Positions 9,196 through 19,022 of a DNA stretch of 64,000 nucleotides are shown piece after piece. The notes beneath the pieces are model-generated. The model had not been told where the DNA came from. It ran no database searches and was given only the letters and a program-made list of their open reading frames with translations. The stretch is from Natranaerobius thermophilus JW/NM-WN-LF. Its GTDB lineage: Bacteria; Bacillota; Natranaerobiia; Natranaerobiales; Natranaerobiaceae. Positions within the stretch are counted from its first letter, which is position 1, and each line of letters opens with the position of its first letter. The DNA is taken from contig NC_010718.1 of the NCBI RefSeq assembly GCF_000020005.1, positions 2,314,001-2,378,000 on the forward strand, read 5' to 3'. A program made the translations under genes and the position numbers.

Positions 9196-10629
9196 TTATA
9201 CCACTACCCAGTATGTCAAGGCAAGTAAGCCTATAATCAACACATAGATCCCAAATAATCCGTTCCAAACAACTCCTACTTTAAAAGGAGTTCTATGTAC
9301 CAGTTCAGCCGTAATTAAAGTAGCTGCAGAAAAGGGGGATATCAGTAACGCCAGGGCACCGCCTAAAACAAAAGCAAAACCCAAATACGAAACTGGTACA
9401 GCATTACCCAAAGCCCCTAAACCTTCACCCAGAACCGTTATGGTTATTAGAGGATGAATACCGGTAATAGCCAGTAAGATAATTAGGACTGGAATAAGGT
9501 AAAGTATCCCTACGGTACCTGTGCCGCTAATTATAATCTCTAAAAAATTGGCCATTAACTGATCACTTTCCCCAATGGCCCCGGCAAAAAAACCAGCACC
9601 GAGAAATAAAACAACCTGCTGACCGTAATTTGGCAGTGAGTCATAAAATAATTCTTTAGATTTGATATAAAATGCCCTACCTTGATTAAGGGCCAAACTC
9701 CAGCCCCCAGCAAATATAATCGCTACTACTATAACCAGGTCCAGCATTCCAAAGGGAAGCAGTGCTTCTAGAAATACCAATATTAATATAAGAGAAAATA
9801 ATATAATTATTAACTTTTTAATTAGAGAAGATGCAAAAATTGATAATGTACCTTGTTGACTTTCAGATTCGAATTGATAGCTTGCTAAATGAGAAGCCTG
9901 GGATTCTGTTATGGTATTGGATGTTTCAGTAGATCTACCGGGTCGATATATAATCAAAGCCAATAAAAGCCCCAAAATACTCACTACAATACAAGGAAAA
10001 AATACATTTGCCCAGCTAGCACCCGAGGCATCTAAAGATACCGCCATCAGTGGTGAGGCAGGTGTCCACAACAAGGCCAGGAACAGTCCCCGCTTGATAG
10101 CCATTGACAGGAATTTTTCGGGAGTTCGGCTAACACTCCTGACAGCACGCTCAATGGTATAATATACGACAGGTACACTGGCCACCACAATTGAGACACC
10201 AATCATATACGCTATCACTGTCGCAATAATATATAAGAAACCTTCCCCTTTAATTTCCCGGTTGACAAAGCTTTTGATTTCACTGGAATAACCACCTAAA
10301 TCCATGGGAATACCCAGAACTTTGATTAATGTAACCATAGTTAAAATATTGGCCATTCTGCGCAATGAACTAAAATAACTGACTAAGGGAGCACCTTCTC
10401 CCAATAATACTAATATCCCTAAGACAATAAAGCTAAGGGATAAACCCAGGGTAATTCCCCGCACAGATGGCAAAAAGATAATCAAAGCAAATAAACAAAA
10501 AGCGGATGTTAATATATGAAGTTCGGGATAGACGAAAACTCCCCCGATATATGTAGTAATAATTCCCAGATATAGAATTCTCTTTAAATGTTCAATAGTT
10601 TTATTGTACTTTGTCAAGATTCCTCGCAT
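9196..10629 (-). CDS. Polytopic membrane protein, ion-transporter-like, unrecognised family
   Basis: 477 residues with about 11-12 hydrophobic segments and a short hydrophilic break near residues 225-260. The internal symmetry and the conserved-looking GIHPLITITVLGEGLGALGN and SPFSAATLITAEL segments resemble the ion transporter (DASS/ArsB-like) superfamily, where two such hairpin regions form the substrate site. This is a fold-level impression only; no substrate can be given. It is divergent from the gene at 10777, with about 145 bases between the starts. Confidence 0.6.
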   Translation of the reverse strand: MRGILTKYNKTIEHLKRILYLGIITTYIGGVFVYPELHILTSAFCLFALIIFLPSVRGITLGLSLSFIVLGILVLLGEGAPLVSYFSSLRRMANILTMVTLIKVLGIPMDLGGYSSEIKSFVNREIKGEGFLYIIATVIAYMIGVSIVVASVPVVYYTIERAVRSVSRTPEKFLSMAIKRGLFLALLWTPASPLMAVSLDASGASWANVFFPCIVVSILGLLLALIIYRPGRSTETSNTITESQASHLASYQFESESQQGTLSIFASSLIKKLIIILFSLILILVFLEALLPFGMLDLVIVVAIIFAGGWSLALNQGRAFYIKSKELFYDSLPNYGQQVVLFLGAGFFAGAIGESDQLMANFLEIIISGTGTVGILYLIPVLIILLAITGIHPLITITVLGEGLGALGNAVPVSYLGFAFVLGGALALLISPFSAATLITAELVHRTPFKVGVVWNGLFGIYVLIIGLLALTYWVVV

Positions 10630-10776
10630 TTGTTAGTCCCTTCCTTTGATTTGTAGATAGTTGCAGGAAAACAGTAAAACTGTCGCCAAATCATTATTTA
10701 AGATATATATCAGTATTTATCTTTATCCATCCCAAATTATAGTTTACCATAATTTAGAATCAAGGAGGTATCTTAA

Positions 10777-11562
10777 TTGAAAAGTTTATTCACTTTAAAA
10801 TCTCATGAGTCAAAACGGCTGATTGCCAAAGGAGTCTCACAACTTCCAGAGTTGAACCAGGCCTTAAAAGAAGGAAAGATTGCCCTTGCCGGGGGCACTA
10901 CTAATGGCTATATAGCAGAAGAACTAACAGGGCAACAATTAGAAAAAGGTTTCTATACTGCAGGAATTATCACAGAGGGAGTTCAATGTACCACTTCAGG
11001 TCATGAACGCCTATCCCCCATGCTCCTTAATAATGGAAAAGTGACCCAAGAAAACCTGATGGATGCCGTCAAGGGATTCACGGGAAATGATGTCTTTATC
11101 AAAGGAGCCAATGCCCTAGACCCCGATTACAATGCTGGAGTGCTCTTGGGCAGTGATGTAGGGGGCACAATGAGTATCTACCCTCTATTAACTGCCAGAG
11201 GCTGTCACTTAATCATTCCGGTAGGTAGGGAAAAACTGATCCCTTCCGTACCCGAAGCGTCCGAATCCCTTGGAATTGATACTATCGATAAAAGAATCGG
11301 TATGGCTTGCGGCATGCTAGCAATTACTAACGGCAAAGTTATTACAGAGGTAGAAGCTCTAGAACTATTATTTGATGTCAAGGCCACCCATGTAGCTTCT
11401 GGAGGAATCCATGGGTCGGAAGGTGCCTGTACTTTCACTATTGAAGGTGAAGAGGATCAGATTGAAAAGGCCTTTAACCTAATTAAAGAGTTAAAAAAAG
11501 AACCTGCCCTAGCAGGTGAAAGAAAGGAATGTTCCCAGTGCGGTTCACCCTGTGACAGGTAG
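10777..11562 (+). CDS. Conserved protein of unknown function with C-terminal Cys motif
   Basis: 261 residues from TTG 10777 behind a strong AAGGAGGT site. I do not recognise the family. Visible features are a glycine-rich ALAGGTTNGYIAEEL segment near residues 35-50, GSDVGGTMSIYPLLTARGCHLIIPVGREKL near 130-160, an ASGGIHGSEGACTFTIEG block near 210, and a tail with CSQCGSPC near 252-259 that could bind metal or a cluster. The glycine-rich early motif suggests a nucleotide or sugar-phosphate site, but this is inference. No membrane segment is present. It stands alone on the plus strand between minus-strand genes. Confidence 0.7.
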   Translation: MKSLFTLKSHESKRLIAKGVSQLPELNQALKEGKIALAGGTTNGYIAEELTGQQLEKGFYTAGIITEGVQCTTSGHERLSPMLLNNGKVTQENLMDAVKGFTGNDVFIKGANALDPDYNAGVLLGSDVGGTMSIYPLLTARGCHLIIPVGREKLIPSVPEASESLGIDTIDKRIGMACGMLAITNGKVITEVEALELLFDVKATHVASGGIHGSEGACTFTIEGEEDQIEKAFNLIKELKKEPALAGERKECSQCGSPCDR

Positions 11563-11594
11563 AAGATTAATTAAAGACTATCCTTAATCACTTA

Positions 11595-12521
11595 TTATAA
11601 ACTATCATAAACTAAATTTCCTTCACAAACATAGGACTCAATTTTTTCCTTATCTTCTAAATATGCCAGCATAGCTGTGACTGCAGTTCGGAATAACAAA
11701 TACAGGCTTTTATCCAACTGCTGACAACCGCGCTCTACTAATATTTTAGCCAAAATCTCTTCTCCGGTCATGGACTCTCCATGTTTTTTAATTAGATCCA
11801 TCACCTGTTCCAGGTTTTGTGATAGAACTTTCCGGTACTGGGAAATTGCCTGGGATAGTTCTTCTCCAGTAGCTAAAACTGGGCCATGGCCGGGGACAAT
11901 ATGTTTATCATGAATATTTTCAACGGATTCTAGACTGTTAAAAACCTGCTCTAAATTGACATTAAAAGGTAAGTGTTTATGCTTTTCCAGGACCTGAGGA
12001 GTAAATAAGGCATCACCTATAAAAGCTACTCCTCCATGGCTAATCCCAATTTGTCCTTCAGTATGACCTGGCAAAGAAATCACTTGAAAGTCAATGCCGT
12101 AATACTCCTCCCACTGCCACTCGGCAGTAACTTCCAACACGTGATCAACTTGGGCCGATTGAGCCCACACAAATTTATTACGCAAATATTCTGGAGGATG
12201 TACTCCTCCAAAAAGTCCGTAGGGCATTAATACAGGATGACGGACCCAGGCTTTTTCAAAAGGAGGAGCCAATACCTGAACACCCTGCTTCTGTAACCAG
12301 TGATGACCTCCGCAGTGATCGGCATGGGCGTGGGTAGTAAGTACTCCCTTAACTTCTACATTTAACTCTTTACTGGCCTGGCGGTATACTTTTCTCGCTT
12401 GAGAATCATCGAGACCACTATCCACCATTATGCCAGTTTGTTCGTTTTTATTGATAATCAAGCCTGTATTTGTCGGAGCCTGATAAACATAAACCCTTTC
12501 CGGTACCAGTTCATTGAGCAC
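11595..12521 (-). CDS. Metallo-beta-lactamase fold hydrolase
   Basis: 308 residues from GTG 12521 behind GGAGGAG. The MBL metal motif THAHADHCGGHH occurs near residues 61-72, with LPGHTEGQIG near 154, GDALFTP near 170 and VPGHGP near 212. These supply the usual two-zinc ligand set. A C-terminal helical, winged-helix-like tail (EEILAKILVERGCQQL) follows, as in LACTB2/RNase Z-like hydrolases. The substrate is unknown; glyoxalase II-like thioester hydrolysis or another hydrolytic role is possible. It starts about 50 bases after the upstream PDZ gene ends, so it may share that transcript. Confidence 0.88.
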   Translation of the reverse strand: MLNELVPERVYVYQAPTNTGLIINKNEQTGIMVDSGLDDSQARKVYRQASKELNVEVKGVLTTHAHADHCGGHHWLQKQGVQVLAPPFEKAWVRHPVLMPYGLFGGVHPPEYLRNKFVWAQSAQVDHVLEVTAEWQWEEYYGIDFQVISLPGHTEGQIGISHGGVAFIGDALFTPQVLEKHKHLPFNVNLEQVFNSLESVENIHDKHIVPGHGPVLATGEELSQAISQYRKVLSQNLEQVMDLIKKHGESMTGEEILAKILVERGCQQLDKSLYLLFRTAVTAMLAYLEDKEKIESYVCEGNLVYDSL

Positions 12522-12573
12522 CTTTATCTCCTCCAGTCTTTAAACAAATCGTCGACAACAAACAAAACCAATT

Positions 12574-13893
12574 TTATCCATTTTTCTTTTTACTTTTACC
12601 CAATAGCTTTCTTAATAATCCTTCAAATCTATTTTTGCCCCCTGGATTTATATACCTGTTACCATGACCATCGGTTTCTGGTGACAATATCAGTCCCAAA
12701 TGAGTACTGTGCTCATACAGAGGGGCTTTTACAAATTTTTGTTCACCATCCAGAGTTTCCACATTCATCCGTACATAGGGTTGACTTTGATAGAGATTTG
12801 TCAATAAGTCCTGCTTATTGGAGACGGGAATATTATTAATACTTAAAATCACGTCTCCAGATTTCAGCCCCATGTGTTGACCTACACTATTAGGGAGTAC
12901 ATCTAGGACTTTAATACCTCGATCATGTTGTGAATAAAGGGGTTTACGAGAAAACTCCCGGGAGTTACCGACAATAATAATGGCTTCATGTCCTAAAGGT
13001 AGCAGCAATACCGCCAACCAGGTTAGGGGACCGTAATAAGAGGATATTACAGCCAGTACTAATAAAGTAATGCTGTACAATGCCAGGTTAAAGGCGGAAC
13101 TCTTACTCTTGGCCTTGGGATTGCTGGATATGGCCATATCTCCATATCCCAATCCAACAACAACAGGTAAAAATTGATACATCATTTGATATCCCTCAGG
13201 AGCAGTAATGGTAGAACCCACGATAGGCCACCAATCGGGCATGGACATGGCAAAGTCAATATTAGCTTCTGGATAATACCAGCCGATTATCCCCATAACC
13301 GGAAGAGGCCAAAATTTTTGCAGGCTGAACCCTCCGACGATCCCTTCCTGTTCGTGTCTGACATAAATAGGACTTGGACTTATATGTCCACTGACCAAAA
13401 TCAAAAAACTTTCTGTTAAGTGAAGAATTGCTACTAAAGTGACCAGTGCGGGTACATTGATTCTGACTAGATCATTGACAATCCAAAACTCTAAAATCTC
13501 CGGATAATATTGAGCAAGTTGGGACAGTATCAAGCTGATTAAGCCGATAACACCCCCGCCATAGGCAAAACACATATATCTTGGATGAAAAAGTAAGAGT
13601 ATAATTACCATGGCCCATACATAGGGGATTCCCAACTCAATCAAGTTAACTCCGAAAAAGATTAATATAATACTGGCAAATAAACCCGCAATAATTCCCA
13701 AACCTATGGAGTAAAGAGTTAATTTCACGGGACTGTTTTTTATTCTCCCAAACAATTTTTGTTCCATCTTGACTGAACGCCGATACTGGCGAAATACCAA
13801 CAGTGTAACTAGAATATAAAGTACCGGCAGATGAGGCATCACTAAACTTTGTCCAAGGAGTTGTAGTAATGTTATCAAGTTAAAATCCTGCAT
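12574..13893 (-). CDS. minJ: PDZ-domain membrane protein, MinJ/YvjD-like
   Basis: About 439 residues. I prefer ATG 13893, which has GAGAGG ten bases upstream, over TTG 13902. There are about 8-9 transmembrane segments (residues about 15-320). A cytoplasmic PDZ domain follows near 325-400 (GIKVLDVLPNSVGQHMGLKSGDVILSINN), then a basic tail. The gene lies directly downstream of ftsE-ftsX-envC-ctp, the position of minJ (yvjD) after ctpB in Bacillus subtilis, where MinJ links MinD to DivIVA in division and swarming. The assignment combines topology, the PDZ domain and synteny; sequence identity to MinJ was not tested. Confidence 0.7.
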   Translation of the reverse strand: MQDFNLITLLQLLGQSLVMPHLPVLYILVTLLVFRQYRRSVKMEQKLFGRIKNSPVKLTLYSIGLGIIAGLFASIILIFFGVNLIELGIPYVWAMVIILLLFHPRYMCFAYGGGVIGLISLILSQLAQYYPEILEFWIVNDLVRINVPALVTLVAILHLTESFLILVSGHISPSPIYVRHEQEGIVGGFSLQKFWPLPVMGIIGWYYPEANIDFAMSMPDWWPIVGSTITAPEGYQMMYQFLPVVVGLGYGDMAISSNPKAKSKSSAFNLALYSITLLVLAVISSYYGPLTWLAVLLLPLGHEAIIIVGNSREFSRKPLYSQHDRGIKVLDVLPNSVGQHMGLKSGDVILSINNIPVSNKQDLLTNLYQSQPYVRMNVETLDGEQKFVKAPLYEHSTHLGLILSPETDGHGNRYINPGGKNRFEGLLRKLLGKSKKKNG

Positions 13894-14049
13894 TTTATTC
13901 AACCTCTCTTATCTCAACATTATTTCCCGGGCAATTAAACTTCCAGCACCCGCTAACCAAAAAAAGACACATTTATACCATGTATATCCATAATTTCGTC
14001 TATTAATGCCAGTTTTCCTGCTAATTCTCAACTATCTACTAAAATAATC

Positions 14050-14077
14050 AAAAAGCCGGCATCTAAGCCGACTTTTT
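14050..14077 (-). terminator. Terminator after the S41 peptidase gene
   Basis: Near-perfect palindrome AAAAAGTCGGC/GCCGGCTTTTT with a 6-base loop and T runs on both strands. It lies 30 bases past the stop of the S41 peptidase gene. Confidence 0.85.
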
Positions 14078-14108
14078 GAATTAAATTATATATACTTACT
14101 TTCCTCTA

Positions 14109-15539
14109 TTATTCAGTTACTTTTTCAAGTAATATTTCTAGACCGCGCTCTAGCTTTTCGTCATCTTCTTCCAAGTATTCCTCAATCATATCATGGAATT
14201 CACGAATCACCATATCTTCCATTTCACCTGTAGCTGATATACCACGGGCCTGCTGGAATTTTTCTAGAGCATCTCTGGTGTGTTCATCGAATTCACCAGT
14301 AACTTCTTCAGTAAAGTAGTCAAGTTCTTTGAGAATTGATTGTAAGGTTTCAACTTCTTCTCCTTCATCCCCCATGGATAGATCAGTACTAATAGGCTGT
14401 CGCGTTAGTTCCAAAATTTTAGGTGGGTCTATCTCTACATCAGGGTTGAGGCCTTCCTCATGGATATCCCGACCATCGGGTGTTTGATATTTGGCCATGG
14501 TATATTGAAGGGCACCGCCATGAGCTAAAGGTTCCACATTTTGCACTGATGCTTTTCCAAAAGTTGTTGAACCGGCAATGGTAGCAGTTTCAGTATCCTG
14601 CAGGGCACCTGCCAAGATTTCAGAAGCACTGGCACTGTTTTGGTTTACCAAAACCACCATAGGATAATCTACACCGTCACCAAAAGATTCATGGGTTTCT
14701 AATGTATCTTGACGTCCTACCACATGGACTATTGGACCTGCGGGAACTATTTCCTGTCCCACTTCTATAGCGGCATTAAGTAAACCACCTGGATTATCCC
14801 GTAAGTCTAGAACTAGCCCTTCCATATCTCCCTGTTCAAGCTCCGTAATGGCTTCACTGAATTCCTCCCCTGTGGTTTGAGAAAAGTTAGTGATCTCTAT
14901 ATAACCTAGATCATTTTCTTTCATTTCATGGTTAACTGTTTCAATCTCAATATCCTGTCTTGTAATTTCAAACTCCATGTTTTCATCCAAGCCAGGTCGT
15001 TCAATCTCTATTTCAACTGTAGAGCCTGGTTCTCCTCGCATTTTATCTACTGCATCTTGTAGGTCTATTCCGACAATGTCATCTCCATCAATGGATATAA
15101 TTCGGTCACCGGACCGCAATCCTTTTTCTTCACCTGGTGTACCAGAAATAGGTGCAACAATTGTCACATAATCTTCATCCATAAAGACTTCAATTCCGAT
15201 ACCGCCATAACTCCCTTCAGTTCGAACCATTAAATCTTGATAATCTCTAGGAGTTAAATAGTTAGTCTGGGGATCATCCAAAGTTTCTAGCATGCCTTCT
15301 AGGGCACCTTCCATTAATTCTCCCCGATCTACCTCTTCCAGGTATTTATTCTCTAAAATGCCAAGTACATCTTCTAATAATTCCAAATCACCTTCTGAGT
15401 CAAATTCCTCGAAGATATCTGCATTCTCTTTGACCTGACTCTGAGTATTATCTTCCATAAAAGCACTAGCACCCATAAATGTTACCAGGTTAGTAAATAT
15501 TAACAAAAATACAATCAGTAAAATTGTCCGTATGCGCAA
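14109..15539 (-). CDS. ctpB: S41 family carboxy-terminal processing peptidase
   Basis: 476 residues from TTG 15539. An N-terminal membrane anchor or signal is at about residues 5-27. A PDZ domain follows (GGIGIEVFMDEDYVTIVAPI ... GLRSGDRIISIDG), then the protease core with LVLDLRDNPGGLL, the catalytic serine in NSASASEILAGAL and the lysine in FGKASVQ. A C-terminal peptidoglycan-binding domain is near 385-445 (GDEGEEVETLQSILKELDYF). It acts outside the membrane. In Bacillus, CtpB cleaves SpoIVFA/FB to activate sigma-K signalling, and the same neighbour order (ftsEX upstream, minJ downstream) supports this ortholog. The protein is very acidic. Confidence 0.92.
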   Translation of the reverse strand: MRIRTILLIVFLLIFTNLVTFMGASAFMEDNTQSQVKENADIFEEFDSEGDLELLEDVLGILENKYLEEVDRGELMEGALEGMLETLDDPQTNYLTPRDYQDLMVRTEGSYGGIGIEVFMDEDYVTIVAPISGTPGEEKGLRSGDRIISIDGDDIVGIDLQDAVDKMRGEPGSTVEIEIERPGLDENMEFEITRQDIEIETVNHEMKENDLGYIEITNFSQTTGEEFSEAITELEQGDMEGLVLDLRDNPGGLLNAAIEVGQEIVPAGPIVHVVGRQDTLETHESFGDGVDYPMVVLVNQNSASASEILAGALQDTETATIAGSTTFGKASVQNVEPLAHGGALQYTMAKYQTPDGRDIHEEGLNPDVEIDPPKILELTRQPISTDLSMGDEGEEVETLQSILKELDYFTEEVTGEFDEHTRDALEKFQQARGISATGEMEDMVIREFHDMIEEYLEEDDEKLERGLEILLEKVTE

Positions 15540-15589
15540 GTATATCAGCCCCCGCTTCCAGTTATTGTCTGAATAATCTTACAATACTC

Positions 15590-15617
15590 AAAAAGTCGGC
15601 CTTAAAAGCCGACTTTT
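15590..15617 (-). terminator. Terminator after the envC-like gene
   Basis: Perfect stem AAAAGTCGGC/GCCGACTTTT with a 7-base loop and a T5 tail on the minus strand, 57 bases past the envC-like stop. Its core is almost the same as the terminator at 14050, so the ctp gene probably also has its own promoter. Confidence 0.85.
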
Positions 15618-15674
15618 GAGTTTATAAATTTATTTTATCATAAACCAGCTTGATTTGTCATGTTATAAGTTAAC

Positions 15675-16913
15675 TTAATTCAGATACTCCAAGGGGTTCT
15701 GAGGATTATCATTTTTCCGCACCTCAAAGTGGAGATGTGGTCCTGTACTGCTGCCTGTAGAACCTATTAAACCAACAGGTTGTCCACGAGATACTTCTTC
15801 CCCTTCGGATACGAGGATGGAATTAAGATGTGCATACCAAGTTGAGTATCCCCCACCGTGATCGACAATTACAATACGGCCATAACCCGAATTTAGAGAT
15901 CCCATAATACCTGCATATATTACTACACCTGAATCAGCTGATACTGCATTAACCGGATTCCCCTGATACTGATTAGAGCCCGGCCAGCGATGATGAGCAA
16001 TTCCAATGTCTAAACCGCTGTGGAAACTTTCACGTCCGGTAATAGGATGGGTCCTATTTCCAAAGGGTGATGTGATATAGTTTCTACCAAAATCAGGCAC
16101 AGGCCATTCTATAGGTGTAACCATTTCGCCTGACTGGCTTTGTAAATCCCGAATAGCCTCTAATAACTGATCGGCTTCATTTTCTTTTTGTCTTAATAGC
16201 TCCTGTTCCTGTTCTCGCTGTTCTTCCAATTCCGCGTGAAGCCTCTGTTGTTCCTGACGATTCTGCTCAATCTCCTGTTTTTTCTCTTCAGCTTCTGCGT
16301 ACAATGTTTGTAGATCTTCCTTCTGTTCTTCCAATTCTTCTTTTTTGGCCTGAATCCGATCTCGTTCTTCTTCAACCTCAGCAATTAATTCTAAATCCTT
16401 ATCTACTATTGACTGCACATAAGTCAGCCTGGATAGGAAGTCAATAAAATCCTGGGCTTCAAAAAGTACTTCTAAGTAGGAAACATTACCCTGTTTATAT
16501 GTAGCCCTCATCCTGGTACCCAGGAACTCTTCCTTTTCTTCCAATTCTTCTTCCGCCTGTTCCAGCTCCTCGGTGGTTTTTTCAATTTGATCCTCTGTTT
16601 CACCAATTTCGTTATCTAATTCAATGAGCTCTTGTTCTTGCTGGCTCAATCTGTAATCGATTTCCTGAATCCGTTGAACGACTTCACGCTCCTGTTGTTG
16701 TAAATGCTCAATATTTTCTTCTAGCTCATCCATTTCACTTTCTAGGCTCTGTCGTTCTTGTTCTATTTCCTGAATCTTTTCCTGAATATCCTCATCTTCT
16801 GAAGAAGCTTCTGTAATTACTATATTAGTTAGTATAAATACAGCAATCAGGGAAAAGAATATAAACTGTCTGTCCCTACGATGTTTGATGCTACTGCATT
16901 TAAAATTATTCAC
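15675..16913 (-). CDS. Murein hydrolase activator EnvC-like, M23 domain
   Basis: 412 residues from GTG 16913. An N-terminal hydrophobic segment (about 18-36) is followed by a long Glu/Gln-rich coiled coil (about 40-270) and a C-terminal LytM/M23 domain (about 290-412). In the latter, HSGLDIG, WYAHL and GPHLHFEV supply the metal ligands. Because HxxxD and HLH are present, the M23 domain may be catalytically active, unlike E. coli EnvC, which is a degenerate activator. It lies 54 bases downstream of ftsX. FtsEX controls EnvC-type or CwlO-type cell-wall hydrolases through the coiled coil, so this is very likely the FtsEX partner here. Confidence 0.9.
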   Translation of the reverse strand: MNNFKCSSIKHRRDRQFIFFSLIAVFILTNIVITEASSEDEDIQEKIQEIEQERQSLESEMDELEENIEHLQQQEREVVQRIQEIDYRLSQQEQELIELDNEIGETEDQIEKTTEELEQAEEELEEKEEFLGTRMRATYKQGNVSYLEVLFEAQDFIDFLSRLTYVQSIVDKDLELIAEVEEERDRIQAKKEELEEQKEDLQTLYAEAEEKKQEIEQNRQEQQRLHAELEEQREQEQELLRQKENEADQLLEAIRDLQSQSGEMVTPIEWPVPDFGRNYITSPFGNRTHPITGRESFHSGLDIGIAHHRWPGSNQYQGNPVNAVSADSGVVIYAGIMGSLNSGYGRIVIVDHGGGYSTWYAHLNSILVSEGEEVSRGQPVGLIGSTGSSTGPHLHFEVRKNDNPQNPLEYLN

Positions 16914-16967
16914 CCCGGCGTGCCCCCTTTACTTTCCCGCTTTTTTGATAAGCTGATTGTATGATTT

Positions 16968-17864
16968 TTAAACTCGCAAAAATCGCCTTAAAGATGCAAT
17001 ACTACCTAAAGCTCCCAAAAAGGTCCCTAGAAGGATCAAGGCAATATCCATACTTTCAAAAATAGCCTCTGGTGGTTGTAAATTGATAAAACCGGCATTG
17101 CTGTAAACCCATTCGCTCAAGTAACTGTAACCATATCTCAAAATCACTACTGGTATGGCAGAACCTAAAAACCCAAGCAATAAACCTTCTAGAAGGAACG
17201 GCCACCTGATAAACCAATTGGTAGCTCCTACCAGCTTCATTATCTTAATCTCTTCACTACGGGCATAAACAGTTAACTTAATAGTATTAGAAATCAAGAA
17301 AGTTGCTGTAAAAGCCAATGCCAGCATAAGCCCAAAGGCAACATAGCGAATGATACCCGTAACTTCAAAAAGGGTTTCGACCACTTCACTGCCGTAATCC
17401 ACCATATCGACTCCGGAAATCTGTGAAATTTCATCTGCTACCCGAGGTACATCTTCAGGATATACAGTATTAACCTCAAACATATCAGGTAAAGGATTTT
17501 GATCCGGTTCGTCATAATAACCTTGGACAGCCGATTCGCCCATCTGTTCCTTCATCCGGTCCAAACCTTCCTCTTGAGAAACAAATTTAACCTTTTCCAC
17601 ACCGGATATTTTTATAAGGCTTGTCCTAATATCGTCATGATCTCGAGAAGACAGATCATCTTCTAGCCATACAGCTATTTCAACTTGTCCTCGAACTTCT
17701 TCAGTAATGTACTCCACATTTTGGTTAATTATCATAAAGACACCCAGCATCAATAGGGTGACTGTAACTACCCCTATGGAAGCCAAGCTCATCCAACCAT
17801 TTCGAAACACACTTTTAAAGGCCTCACTGAAAAAGTAGGCCCAGCTTCTAAACTTCATAACCAT
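16968..17864 (-). CDS. ftsX: Cell division protein FtsX
   Basis: About 298 residues. ATG 17864 sits 8 bases after GTAAGGGG and is preferred over GTG 17870. TM1 is near 25-45. A large extracellular loop (about 48-165) contains KISGVEKVKFVSQEEGLDRM, typical of the FtsX ectodomain. Three more TM segments (about 175-200, 220-245, 268-290) carry the FtsX permease region. It overlaps the end of ftsE by 17 bases, a classical ftsE-ftsX pair. It transmits ATP-driven movement to an external wall hydrolase regulator, here probably the adjacent coiled-coil M23 protein. Confidence 0.95.
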   Translation of the reverse strand: MVMKFRSWAYFFSEAFKSVFRNGWMSLASIGVVTVTLLMLGVFMIINQNVEYITEEVRGQVEIAVWLEDDLSSRDHDDIRTSLIKISGVEKVKFVSQEEGLDRMKEQMGESAVQGYYDEPDQNPLPDMFEVNTVYPEDVPRVADEISQISGVDMVDYGSEVVETLFEVTGIIRYVAFGLMLALAFTATFLISNTIKLTVYARSEEIKIMKLVGATNWFIRWPFLLEGLLLGFLGSAIPVVILRYGYSYLSEWVYSNAGFINLQPPEAIFESMDIALILLGTFLGALGSIASLRRFLRV

Positions 17865-18534
17865 AACCACCCCTTACCATATCCCGGACTATTTGGCCGT
17901 CGTCGATTCTAACTACTCGTTGTTTTAACCGATCTACAATTTCACGGTCGTGAGTCGCCATTATTACTGTAGTTCCTTGTAAATTAATTTTTTGAAGCAG
18001 TTCCATAATCTCTTGAGAGGTTTCGGGATCTAAATTACCCGTGGGTTCATCTGTTATTAACAGAGATGGTTGGTTTACCAAAGCACGAGCTATGGCAGCC
18101 CTCTGTTTTTCACCACCGGACAGCTTGGACACAATGTAGTCTTTTCGGTGACTCAAGCCCACCATATCCAGCAGTTTCGGAACCTTTGTCTTGATATCCC
18201 GGGGAGCTGCTTCTACCACCCTCATGGCAAAGGCTACATTTTCGGAAACTGTCCTATCAGGTAATAGATGATAATCCTGAAAAACTACACCAATAGAACG
18301 CCGTAAACGGGGAATTTGTCGTCGCTTCATTTTAGTAACGTCCCAACCATTGACAACAACTCTACCCGTTGATGGTAAAACTTCCCGATATAGCATTTTG
18401 ATAAAAGTGGATTTCCCAGCCCCACTGGGGCCTACAATAAATACGAACTCACCTTTATCTATTTTTATATTAATATCCTTTAATGCTTCTACATTTTTGT
18501 CGTAATACTTGCTCACTCCAAACATTTCTATCAA
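17848..18534 (-). CDS. ftsE: Cell division ATP-binding protein FtsE
   Basis: 228 residues, the normal family length. Walker A GPSGAGKS is near residues 35-42, the Q-loop is in VFQDYHLLPDRTVSENVAF, the ABC signature LSGGEKQR near 137, Walker B LLITDEPTGNLD near 158 and the H-loop ATHD. It starts at TTG 18534 (GGGAG about 10 bases upstream) or at ATG 18525. It is the first gene of the ftsE-ftsX-envC unit. It forms a membrane complex with FtsX at the septum or lateral wall. Confidence 0.96.
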   Translation of the reverse strand: MIEMFGVSKYYDKNVEALKDINIKIDKGEFVFIVGPSGAGKSTFIKMLYREVLPSTGRVVVNGWDVTKMKRRQIPRLRRSIGVVFQDYHLLPDRTVSENVAFAMRVVEAAPRDIKTKVPKLLDMVGLSHRKDYIVSKLSGGEKQRAAIARALVNQPSLLITDEPTGNLDPETSQEIMELLQKINLQGTTVIMATHDREIVDRLKQRVVRIDDGQIVRDMVRGGYGYEV

Positions 18535-18899
18535 AGTTCATCCACTCCCGCCTGTCAGTTTTTCGTTGGATCATGTCAGTTTTATATACTATTAGGTGAT
18601 AGTTGACTTGTAAAGTCAAAAGATCAAGAAACATCTCGGGATAACATTTCGACAGTTTGTCTTCAAATCCTTTTTTTATCGCTAATTTCCAAAAAAAAGA
18701 AATCATATAAAACAATTGTCTAAATATTTAAACTTAAACTTTATCCCTTGACTTTGTTAAAGCCTGTGGTCTATAATACTAAATAATATATTAAGCCAAG
18801 GCCTACACAGCCCTTCATAATGGCATATTTAGGGATTGCAACTAAATTATGCTAAAATTGTCAACCAGCTAGTCACAACAAAATCTTTTAAAATTGTAT
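18535..18899. other. Divergent intergenic region between ftsE and the ykkC riboswitch
   Basis: About 365 bases with no convincing gene. It must carry the ftsE promoter (minus) and the transporter operon promoter (plus). TTGACTTTGTTAAAG at about 18747 with TATAAT-like ATAATA about 20 bases further (18774) could be the plus-strand promoter, but this was judged by eye. Confidence 0.4.
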
Positions 18900-19022
18900 G
18901 GGAGTGTACCTAGGGTTCCGGCCAGACGTGTTCTGGTGCCTGGTCCAAGTGGTACAAGACATCATATTGAAGATGTCACACCGTGAGGATAAAAGCCTTC
19001 GGCGGTAGGTTCCATTAAATGG
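18900..19022 (+). promoter_or_regulatory. ykkC-family riboswitch (subtype unresolved)
   Basis: The ykkC core is present in order: CTAGGGTTCCG (18910-18920), a hairpin CCAGAcgtgtTCTGG, then TGGTCCAAGTGGTACAAG. A long variable stem follows (GACATC..GATGTC), then ACACCGTGAGGATAAAAGCC (from 18979). These blocks match the aptamer shared by guanidine-I, ppGpp, PRPP and related classes. The downstream genes are a dipeptide/oligopeptide transporter. That fits an amino-acid-starvation (ppGpp, subtype 2a) role better than guanidine export, but the bases that separate subtypes were not resolved by eye. Confidence 0.85.
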
